From Vitreoscilla sp. (GTDB lineage: Bacteria; Pseudomonadota; Gammaproteobacteria; Burkholderiales; Burkholderiaceae_C): 64,000 bases of DNA. Under the pieces are notes generated by a model. The model was not told where the DNA came from. It saw only the letters and a list, made by a program, of their open reading frames with translations, and ran no database searches. Positions 57,544 to 64,000 of the stretch are shown in pieces. The position numbers were made by a program, and so were the translations under genes. Each line of letters starts with the position of its first letter. Position 1 is the stretch's first letter. Where the stretch lies: assembly GCA_018780145.1 (NCBI GenBank), contig JADMKA010000146.1, positions 1 to 64,000 on the forward strand, read 5' to 3'.

Positions 57544-58362
57544 TCAGGGCTGGGCGTTGGGGAAGAACAGCTGCTCGCCGCCGATCTTGTAGGCGGCGAT
57601 GGCGGCCTGGCCCGCGGGGCCGACCAGCCAGTCGGCGAAGGTCTGGGCCAGGGCCTGCTTCACGTGCGGGTGCTTGGCGGGGCTGACCACCATCACGCCG
57701 TACTGGTTGAACAAGGCCTTGTCGCCCTCCACCAACACGGCCAGTTCGCCCCGGTTCTTGAACGACAGCCAGGTGCCGCGGTCGGCCAGCACGTAGCCAT
57801 TGGTGCTGGCGGCCATGTTCAGTGCCGGGCCCATGCCGCAGCCGCACTCCTTGTAGCCCGCCGGCCGGTTGGCGGCCAGGTCCACGCCGGCCTGCTTCCA
57901 CAGGCGCAACTCGGCCGCGTGGGTGCCGCTCTTGTCGCCACGCGAGACGAAGCTGCCGCCTTGGCGGGCGAGCTGGCCCAGTGCGGCAGCGATGTCGCGG
58001 CCCTTGGCCTTGGCCGGGTCGCTGGCCGGGCCGATCAGCACGAAGTCGTTGTACATCACCAGCCGGCGCTGCGGCGCGAAGCCCTCGGCGACGAACTTCT
58101 CCTCGGCCACGGTGTCGTGCACCAGCACGGCATCGGCATCACCGCGGCGCGCCATGTCCAGCGCCTGGCCGGTGCCGACGGCCACCACCCGCACCTCGAT
58201 CCCGCTGGCCTGCTTGAAGGCGGGCAGCAACTGGCTGAACAGGCCGGACTGCTCGGTCGAGGTGGTGGATGCCACCACGATGAAGCGCTCCTGCGCCGCG
58301 GCGCTCCAGGCCAGCAGGGCGCCCAGGGCACCGACGGCAACACGACGCGACAGCTTGATCAT
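57544..58362 (-). CDS. tupA: Tungstate ABC transporter, periplasmic binding protein
   Basis: 272 residues. Signal peptide VAVGALGALLAWSAAAQ (cleavage near 23), then the TupA start FIVVASTTSTEQSGLFSQLL with the TTST..SGL oxyanion motif. Also VAVGTGQALDMARRGDADAVLVHD, SRGDKSGTH, KECGCGMGPALNMAA and YVLADRGTWL, which set TupA apart from ModA. Captures tungstate with high affinity. ATG 58362 overlaps the tupC stop in TGATG. Gene order here is tupB-tupC-tupA. Confidence 0.93.
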   Translation of the reverse strand: MIKLSRRVAVGALGALLAWSAAAQERFIVVASTTSTEQSGLFSQLLPAFKQASGIEVRVVAVGTGQALDMARRGDADAVLVHDTVAEEKFVAEGFAPQRRLVMYNDFVLIGPASDPAKAKGRDIAAALGQLARQGGSFVSRGDKSGTHAAELRLWKQAGVDLAANRPAGYKECGCGMGPALNMAASTNGYVLADRGTWLSFKNRGELAVLVEGDKALFNQYGVMVVSPAKHPHVKQALAQTFADWLVGPAGQAAIAAYKIGGEQLFFPNAQP

Positions 58363-59099
58363 CACACCCAAGGGAGTTCTCCTCGTAGAAATTGGGCCGC
58401 TTCGGGCGGCAAGGGGCCATGGAAGAAGGCGTGTGTGGGCAGGTCCACCACCAGGCGGCCGCCCTCCAGATAAGCGACCCGGGTGGCCAGGCGCTTGGCC
58501 TGACCCAGGTTGTGGGTGCTGAAGACGATGGTCACGCCTTCGGCGGCAAAGGCCTCGATGAGGGTTTCGACCTCGCGCTTGGCGCTCGGGTCCAGGCTGG
58601 CGGTCGGCTCGTCCAGAAACAGGATGTCGGGCCGCAGGGCCCAGGCGCGTGCCATCGCCAGGCGCTGCTGCTGCCCGCCGGAAAGCGCCCGCGCCGGCCG
58701 CTCGGCCAGGGCCTCCAGGCCGACGCGCCGCAGCGCCTGCCGCGTGAGGTCGGCCCGCGCCTCGCGGCCCACGCCGCGCAGCCACAACGCCAGCGACACG
58801 TTGCGGCGCGCCGACAGGTGCAGCAGGAAGGGCCGCTGGAACAGCATGGCCGCCACCGGGGCTCGCCCCTCGGGTGCCAGCGCGTGGTGCTCGCAACGCC
58901 CGCTGCCGGCTGGCACCAGGCCGTGCAGCAGCCGCAACAAGGTCGTCTTGCCCGAGCCGTTGGCACCGACCAGGGCCAGGCGGTCGCCGCGCCGCAGTTC
59001 CAGATCCACGCCGCGCAGCGCGGCGACGGCCCCGAAGCGCACGCCGGCGGCTGCGAGCGTGACCAGGGGTGTCGCCACCAACGGAGGCATGCCGGTCAT
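58362..59099 (-). CDS. tupC: Tungstate ABC transporter, ATP-binding protein
   Basis: 245 residues. Walker A in LALVGANGSGKTTLLRLL near residue 40, Q-loop in AAMLFQRPFLLHLSARRN, ABC signature ALSGGQQQRLAMARAWALRPDILFLDEPTASLD near 140 and the switch histidine in FSTHNLGQAKRLA. Powers tungstate import with TupB. ATG 59099 overlaps the tupB stop in ATGA; the much longer upstream open frame is ignored. Confidence 0.92.
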   Translation of the reverse strand: MTGMPPLVATPLVTLAAAGVRFGAVAALRGVDLELRRGDRLALVGANGSGKTTLLRLLHGLVPAGSGRCEHHALAPEGRAPVAAMLFQRPFLLHLSARRNVSLALWLRGVGREARADLTRQALRRVGLEALAERPARALSGGQQQRLAMARAWALRPDILFLDEPTASLDPSAKREVETLIEAFAAEGVTIVFSTHNLGQAKRLATRVAYLEGGRLVVDLPTHAFFHGPLPPEAAQFLRGELPWV

Positions 59100-59824
59100 G
59101 CGGGGGCCGCCTCCAGGCCGGCCGTACGCGCTGCGCCCTGCACGGCCGCGATCAGCAGGTTCACGAGCCCGACGACGCCCAGCAGAACGGCGCCCAGGGC
59201 CAGCGCGAGGGCCAGATCGCCCTTGCTGGTTTCCAGTGCGATGGCGGTGGTCATGACCCGCGTGACGCCATCGATGTTGCCGCCGACGATCATCACCGCG
59301 CCCACCTCGGCCACCGCGCGGCCAAAGGCCGTCAGCCCGATCGTCAACAGGGCGCGGCGTTCGTGCAGCAGCAGCAGGCCGGCCGTCAACAGCGGGCCGG
59401 CGCCGAGCGAGCGGAGCTGGTCGCCGCCTTCGGCCAGGCTGTCCTGCACCAGGCGGCGGGTGAGGGCGGCGAACAGCGGGACGACCAGGATGCTCTGCGC
59501 GATGACCATCGCCGTGGGGGTGAACAGCAGGCCCCAGCTGCCCAGCGGCCCGGCGCGCGACAGCAGCAGGTAGACCACCAGCCCGACGACCACCGAGGGC
59601 AGCGCCAGCAAGGTGTTCAGCAGCCAGATCGCCACCGGCCAGCCGGGAAAGCGGGCCACGGCCAACCAGGCCCCGAGCCACAGCCCGAACACCGCACCCA
59701 CCGCACAGGCCGCCAGGCTGACCCGCAGCGACAGGGCGACGATGCGCCACAGCTCGGCGTCGCCCCCCCAGACCAGGTGGGCCGCCAGGGCGAGGCTGTC
59801 GGCGAAGGTGTTCATGCCCTCCAT
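59096..59824 (-). CDS. tupB: Tungstate ABC transporter, permease
   Basis: 242 residues with about five to six membrane helices and the EAA-like loop FAALTRRLVQDSLAEGGDQLRSLGAGPLLTAGLLL. Matches the TupB permease, distinct from ModB by NTFADSLALAAHLVWGGDAELWRIVALSLRVSLAAC. First gene of the minus-strand tup operon, divergent from moeA. ATG 59815 is an equal start choice. Confidence 0.9.
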   Translation of the reverse strand: MEGMNTFADSLALAAHLVWGGDAELWRIVALSLRVSLAACAVGAVFGLWLGAWLAVARFPGWPVAIWLLNTLLALPSVVVGLVVYLLLSRAGPLGSWGLLFTPTAMVIAQSILVVPLFAALTRRLVQDSLAEGGDQLRSLGAGPLLTAGLLLLHERRALLTIGLTAFGRAVAEVGAVMIVGGNIDGVTRVMTTAIALETSKGDLALALALGAVLLGVVGLVNLLIAAVQGAARTAGLEAAPA

Positions 59825-59849
59825 TGTTCCGGCCGAGCATGGCCGATTC

Positions 59850-59871
59850 GATATGTATGTGAGTTCATAGG
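59850..59871. promoter_or_regulatory. Probable Mo/W-box between tupB and moeA (TATG-N10-CATA)
   Basis: CGATATG, ten bases, CATAGG: same half-sites and spacing as the boxes at 29684 and 57436. The overlapping 12-mer TTCATAGGTGTA (59864-59875) is identical to the minus strand of 29680-29691. Placed in the divergent tup/moeA region, it could control both tungstate import and metal insertion. Confidence 0.62.
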
Positions 59872-59932
59872 TGTATGCCGGATGGTGGCGTCACAATGAC
59901 GCCATCGAACCCCACTCGCTCCGAACGACGGC

Positions 59933-61234
59933 ATGACAGATACCGTTCCTCCCCTCGGCCCGTCGCCCTTGTCCACGGGTGACCCGCAGATCCGCGTCGA
60001 TGCGGCGCGCACGCTGATTGCCGCCGCGCTGCAGCCGCTGACGCAGACCGAGGTGGTGCCACTCGATCAGGCCCTGGGCCGGGTGCTGGGCGTGGACGTG
60101 ATCTCGCCGATCGACGTGCCGGCGCACGACAACTCGGCGATGGATGGGTTCGCCTTCCGGGGCAGCGAGTTGCGGCAGGACGCCGACAGCGCCTGGCGCA
60201 TCGCCAGCCTGGTGATGGCCGGGGACCCTTCGCCCGCCACACCACCGCCCGGCGAGTGCGTGCGCATCATGACCGGCGCGGTGATGCCTGCGGGCCTGGA
60301 CACCGTGGTGCCGCTGGAGTTGTGCCGCGAGGCCGGTACGCAGGTCGGCGAGCGGGTGCTGCTGGCCCCGGGACGGCTGAAGCCCGGCGAGAACCGCCGC
60401 CTCCAGGGCGAGGACCTGAGCCTGGGCCGCCCGGCACTCGCGCGCGGCCGCATCCTGCGGCCCGCCGACCTGGGGCTCGCCGCCTCGCTGGGCCTGACCG
60501 AGCTGACCGTGGTGCGCCGGCTGCGGGTGGCCCTGTTCTCCACCGGCAACGAGTTGCGCGAGCCCGGCCAGCCGCTGGACCCCGGTTGCATCTACGACAG
60601 CAACCGCTCCAGCCTGTCGGCCGCGCTGCGGCGGCTGGGGGTGCAGGTGATCGACCTCGGCCTGGTGGCCGACGACCCCGCCGCCCTGCAGGCCACGTTG
60701 GAGCGCGCGGTGTGCGAGGCCGACGTGGTGCTGACCAGCGGCGGCGTCAGCATGGGCGATGCGGACTACACCCGCGACCTGCTGGCCCGCATGGGCGAGG
60801 TGGCCTTCTGGAAGGTGGCGATGCGGCCAGGCCGGCCCTTCGCCTTCGGCCCGCTGCGCCGGGCCGAACCAGGCGCCCCACCGGCGTGGCTGTTCGCGCT
60901 GCCAGGCAACCCGGTGGCGGCGCTGGTGACCTTTCATGCCTTCGCGCAAGAGGCCTTGTGGCGGCTCGCCGGGGCCACCGCGGCACCGGTGCCACGCCTC
61001 ACCGCACGCAGCGTGGCGCCCATCCGCAAGCGGCCGGGCCGCACCGAGTACCAGCGCGCGATCGTGGAGCCGGCGCCGGACGGCGGCTGGCAGGTGCGGG
61101 TGACCGGTTCGCAGGGGGCCGGCATCCTGCGCAGCATGAGCGAGGCCAACGCCCTGCTGGTGCTGGGCCACGACCAGGGCTCGGTGGCGGCCGGCGAGCC
61201 GGTCGAGGTCTGGTTGTTCGACGGGCTGGTCTAG
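59933..61234 (+). CDS. moeA: Molybdopterin molybdenumtransferase
   Basis: 433 residues. Inserts the metal oxyanion into adenylated molybdopterin; beside tup and an aldehyde oxidoreductase it may serve tungsten here. Landmarks: SPIDVPAHDNSAMDGFAFRG near residue 60, GEN...LQGEDLSLGRPAL near 155, LRVALFSTGNELREPGQPL near 195, VLTSGGVSMGDADYTRDLL near 262 and LPGNPVAALVTFHAF near 318. The stop overlaps the stop of the convergent kinase gene by 4 bases. Confidence 0.94.
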   Translation: MTDTVPPLGPSPLSTGDPQIRVDAARTLIAAALQPLTQTEVVPLDQALGRVLGVDVISPIDVPAHDNSAMDGFAFRGSELRQDADSAWRIASLVMAGDPSPATPPPGECVRIMTGAVMPAGLDTVVPLELCREAGTQVGERVLLAPGRLKPGENRRLQGEDLSLGRPALARGRILRPADLGLAASLGLTELTVVRRLRVALFSTGNELREPGQPLDPGCIYDSNRSSLSAALRRLGVQVIDLGLVADDPAALQATLERAVCEADVVLTSGGVSMGDADYTRDLLARMGEVAFWKVAMRPGRPFAFGPLRRAEPGAPPAWLFALPGNPVAALVTFHAFAQEALWRLAGATAAPVPRLTARSVAPIRKRPGRTEYQRAIVEPAPDGGWQVRVTGSQGAGILRSMSEANALLVLGHDQGSVAAGEPVEVWLFDGLV

Positions 61235-63954
61235 CGATTCATCGTGTCCCGCAGCGCCGCCACCGCCGCGCGGTTGTAGCGGTGGCTGGGGTTGTCGCGC
61301 TCCAGGCCGGCGTCGGCTTCGTCGAGGGCCTTGCGCGCAGCATCGCGCTCGCCGCGTGTCGCATGCAGCCGCGCCTGCAGCCAGGCCAGGCGCGCCGGCC
61401 AGTCGGGCGCCTGCTGGGCGCGCTTCAGCGCCTCGGGTTGCAGGCCGGCGAGCAGGCCGGGCACTTCGCTCGGCTGGTGCAGGTCGAGCAGGCTGTCGGC
61501 CAGGGCGTAACGGATCTGCTGGGCCCGTGGGCTGTCGGCGCCGGTGGTGGCGGTGGCCTGGGCCAGCGCCCCGCGCAGCCAGGTTTCGGCCTGGGCCGCA
61601 TCGCCGCTGTAAAGCAAGGCCATGCCGATGTTGGACTGCGCAGTCACCGCGTCGCTGCTGGCCGGGCCGGTGAGGGCATGGAAGCCGGCATAGACGGGCA
61701 TCCACTGCGCGGCGGCCCGCTTGAACTCCCCGAGGCGGAAGTGGATGCCGGCAAGCTGGTTGCGCGCCGACAGCGTCTTGCGGTCCTGCGCGCCCAGGGT
61801 CTGGCTGAGGCCGCGGATGGCTTCGTCGAGCAGGGTCTTGGCTTCGTCCGAGCGCTGCTGGTAGCCCAGCGTCGCGCCCAGGGCAACCTGGGTGTAGAGC
61901 GGGCGCGGGTGGTCCTTGCCGTGCCGGGCCACCTGACGCGCGAGCAACTCGCGCAGCCGGGCTTCGCCGGTGGCGTAGTCCCCCAGCATCAGGTGGGTCT
62001 GGCCGATGTCGAAGGCAACGCGGTCGCGCAGCAGATCCACCGCCGGCGGGCCGGGCACGGGCAACGGGCCCAACGCCGCCTGGGCGTCACCGAGCAGGGC
62101 CAGCGATTCCTTCAGCGCCAGATCGCCGGTGCCGACCCAGGAACGGGCCCACAGCCGGCGCGCGCGCGACAGCGGCGTCAGGTGGCGCGCCCCGTCGGAG
62201 GCGTCGAACTGCGCCAGGGTCTTGCGCGCGTCGTCCATGCGGCCCAACCCGACGTAATCCACCGCCATGGTCAGGGTCGCCTCGGTGGCCATCTCACCCT
62301 GGCTGTCGCCGGCCAGCGCCAGGGCGGCGAGGGCCTGCTCGCCCTGGGCCAGGGATTCAGGCAGCCGAGACAGGCTGGAGAACGCCCGCTGCAACGCCAG
62401 GTGCAGGCCGGCCCGGACATCCGGCGCGGCGCCGGCAAAGCGGGTCGGCACCGCCGACGCGGCGGCTGACAGTGCTTCGACCACCGTGACCGAGGCGCGG
62501 CCGGCGAGCGTGGGGTTGGCGGCGGCGATCAGATCCTCGGTCAGCACGCCGTTGAGCGCTTGCACCAGGTTCAGCTGGCGCGCCAGGTCCTCGCGGGCCC
62601 GGCGCTGGCCCTGGTAGAGCCAGAGCGCGGCCACGAGGCCGGCCGCCAGCGCGCAGACGGCGGCGACGACCCACGGCCGGCGGGCCCGCTCACGCGCGAG
62701 TTGCTGGCGCGAACGCTCGGCCTCGGCCTCGGCGGCCTCCCGGGCCTGTTGCTCCTGGCGCCTGCCGGGCAGGTCGCGCAGTTGGCGGGCGAATTCGGCC
62801 ACCGAGGCGAAGCGCCGTGCCGGATCGACGTCGGTGGCGCGGGCGATGTCCGCGGCGACGAGCGGGTCGCCGATGTCGCGCTCCCAGCCCGAGGTCATGA
62901 TGCGGTGCAGGTCGCCGCACAGCAGCTGGTACAGCAGCACGCCGAGCGAGAACAGGTCGCTGCGTACGGTGAAGGCGGCGCCGGTGTGCAGCTCGGGTGC
63001 CAGGTAGTAGGCGGTGCCGCTCAGGTTGCTGCTGCCGGCGTCGGCCGAGACTGTCATGCCCAGCGCGGTGATCTTCAGCGCCTGCAAGCGCTGCGGCTCC
63101 ATCAGGCTGGCGCTGCCGAAGTCGGTGAGCCGCAGTTGCCAACCTCCGGGCACCTGGGCGATCAGCACGTTGCCGGGCTTGAGGTCCTTGTGCAGCACAC
63201 CGACCCCGTGGGCGGCATCCACGGCGTCCAGGGCCTGCAGGGCCAGGCCCAGCCGCCCCGCCCCATCGAGCGCGGCCAGTCCCCCGGTGTCGGCCCAGTC
63301 GGCCAGGCTCTGGCCGCCGTCCTCGCACTCCAGGAAGAACGGCGGGGCCTCGAAGTTCCAGTCCAGCACCCGGGCCAGATTGGGCCGGTCGCCGAGGCTC
63401 TCGCGCAGCAGGCGGTAGACCGTGGCTTCGCGCTTCAAGGTGGCCAGGCGCTCGCCATCCACCGCGAACTTGTAGATGCGGGTTTCGCCGGTGCGCGGTT
63501 GGCGCGCACGCCAGGTCTCGTTCTGGTGCGACTGGCCGAGTTGCTCCGCGAGCACGAAGTTCTCGCGCTCGGGCACCGGCTGGCCGGCACTCAACTGCAA
63601 TCGGCTGACAGGGCGGCGGCCGCCGGCCAGACGGTCCACCGGGCCGTCGAAGCGGTAGCCCTGGCGGGCCACGGTGGCGATGCGTTCGCCGTTCTCCGGC
63701 CCCAGCGCGGCGCGCAGCTTGAGCACTGCGTTGGCCATCACGTTATCGGACGTGACGCGATCACCCCACAACTGCCGGTAGATGTCCTCCTTCCGGACGA
63801 CTTCTCCCGGTTGGGCCAGCAGCAGGGCCAGCAACTGCAAAGGCTTCTGCTGCACCTCGACCGGCAGGCCCTGCACCCGCAGTTCGGCGCGTGCCTCGTC
63901 GAACTCGGCACTGCCAAAGCGGTAGCGATAGCTGAACGCTTCCTTGTGGTCCAC
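61231..63954 (-). CDS. OmpR-type DNA-binding domain fused to a Ser/Thr kinase and repeat region
   Basis: 907 residues. Residues 5-105 form an OmpR/PhoB-type winged helix (QKPLQLLALLLAQPGEVVRK; NVMANAVLKLRAALG; IATVARQGYRF). Residues about 135-395 are a protein kinase with Lys162, HKDLKPGN (255-262), DFG (278-280) and APE (319-321); the Gly-rich loop is degenerate. A charged helix (398-426), one membrane segment (about 427-446) and a long TPR-like helical C-terminus follow. GTG 63954 has GGAGGG 9 bases upstream. Possibly a membrane-bound kinase that also binds DNA; targets unknown. Confidence 0.87.
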   Translation of the reverse strand: MDHKEAFSYRYRFGSAEFDEARAELRVQGLPVEVQQKPLQLLALLLAQPGEVVRKEDIYRQLWGDRVTSDNVMANAVLKLRAALGPENGERIATVARQGYRFDGPVDRLAGGRRPVSRLQLSAGQPVPERENFVLAEQLGQSHQNETWRARQPRTGETRIYKFAVDGERLATLKREATVYRLLRESLGDRPNLARVLDWNFEAPPFFLECEDGGQSLADWADTGGLAALDGAGRLGLALQALDAVDAAHGVGVLHKDLKPGNVLIAQVPGGWQLRLTDFGSASLMEPQRLQALKITALGMTVSADAGSSNLSGTAYYLAPELHTGAAFTVRSDLFSLGVLLYQLLCGDLHRIMTSGWERDIGDPLVAADIARATDVDPARRFASVAEFARQLRDLPGRRQEQQAREAAEAEAERSRQQLARERARRPWVVAAVCALAAGLVAALWLYQGQRRAREDLARQLNLVQALNGVLTEDLIAAANPTLAGRASVTVVEALSAAASAVPTRFAGAAPDVRAGLHLALQRAFSSLSRLPESLAQGEQALAALALAGDSQGEMATEATLTMAVDYVGLGRMDDARKTLAQFDASDGARHLTPLSRARRLWARSWVGTGDLALKESLALLGDAQAALGPLPVPGPPAVDLLRDRVAFDIGQTHLMLGDYATGEARLRELLARQVARHGKDHPRPLYTQVALGATLGYQQRSDEAKTLLDEAIRGLSQTLGAQDRKTLSARNQLAGIHFRLGEFKRAAAQWMPVYAGFHALTGPASSDAVTAQSNIGMALLYSGDAAQAETWLRGALAQATATTGADSPRAQQIRYALADSLLDLHQPSEVPGLLAGLQPEALKRAQQAPDWPARLAWLQARLHATRGERDAARKALDEADAGLERDNPSHRYNRAAVAALRDTMNR

Positions 63955-64000
63955 CGCGCTGATCCCTCCGCGCTGCGGCCTGGCCGGCCGCAGCGGCGAG
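63955..64000. other. Right-hand window edge upstream of the kinase gene
   Basis: Holds the GGAGGG ribosome-binding site of the kinase gene (63964-63969 on the minus strand) and a GC-rich palindromic stretch (GCGGCCTGGCCGGCCGC, 63974-63990). No further gene is visible before the edge. Confidence 0.5.

Noticed and set aside
57544-59824. Molybdate (ModABC) or sulfate transporter
   Set aside because: The receptor has the TTST-SGL start and the CGCGMGP and LADRGTW segments of TupA; ModA-type motifs are absent.
59891-61705. 604-codon minus-strand frame opposite moeA
   Set aside because: Arg/Gly/His-rich antisense shadow; moeA on the other strand is unmistakable.

Overview
The window is a very GC-rich, gene-dense stretch of what looks like a betaproteobacterial chromosome of the order Burkholderiales. 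I base this on codon use, on the mix of Bug-type solute receptors, TRAP transporters, FCD/GntR regulators and XdhC/Cox-type genes, and on tight gene packing with many ATGA stop/start overlaps. No rRNA, tRNA, CRISPR array, integrase or intact insertion sequence was seen. I cannot name the genus.

Region 1 (1-14253) is an acid-sugar catabolic locus on the plus strand. A hexarate block comes first: glucarate dehydratase (cut by the window edge), ketodeoxyglucarate aldolase, tartronate semialdehyde reductase, type-2 glycerate kinase and galactarate dehydratase. It takes glucarate and galactarate to pyruvate and phosphoglycerate. An FCD-type GntR regulator follows, then a TRAP transporter and a complete C4 tetronate pathway (LtnD, DenD, OtnK, OtnC, OtnI) ending in dihydroxyacetone phosphate. 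The same 11-base palindrome lies in front of the regulator and of the TRAP/tetronate operon.

Region 2 (14254-23224) is mixed: an ArsR-type regulator with two small membrane proteins, a YciI protein, two glutathione transferases, a secreted LamG protein, and a second glucarate-dehydratase-like enzyme with a Bug receptor facing a second FCD regulator. Then comes a decayed stretch (about 21.5-23.2 kb) with remnants of a tandem-repeat protein and of a phospholipase D family protein around one small membrane protein.

Region 3 (23225-31891, minus strand except xdhC) is a form II carbon-monoxide-dehydrogenase-like molybdenum hydroxylase locus in the order coxS-L-M-D-E-G, with divergent xdhC. A regulator with a ModE-like DNA-binding domain and a periplasmic-binding-protein-like sensor follows. 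It lies directly behind glgC-glgA.

Region 4 (31906-53106) is mostly housekeeping and accessory: glycogen synthesis, fumarase C with a trypsin-like protein, a transglutaminase-like protein, tautomerase, pirin, a RavA/ViaA-like ATPase-VWA pair, a CPA2 antiporter, a LysR/sulfatase/Bug-receptor unit, a flavin amine oxidase, an amidase and a queuosine-precursor transporter. A structured intergenic repeat occurs here twice, with a diverged copy near 15.8 kb.

Region 5 (53118-61234) is a tungsten-enzyme locus: an aldehyde:ferredoxin oxidoreductase with four-cluster ferredoxin, flavoprotein and MoaD-like protein, a tungstate ABC transporter, and divergent moeA. The window ends with a GTG-started protein that joins an OmpR-type DNA-binding domain, a Ser/Thr kinase domain, a membrane helix and a repeat region.

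The most interesting pattern is a symmetric TATG-N10-CATA site found between coxS and xdhC, in front of the aldehyde oxidoreductase operon, and between tupB and moeA. It ties the molybdenum and tungsten genes into one probable regulon, with the ModE-like protein as the obvious candidate regulator.
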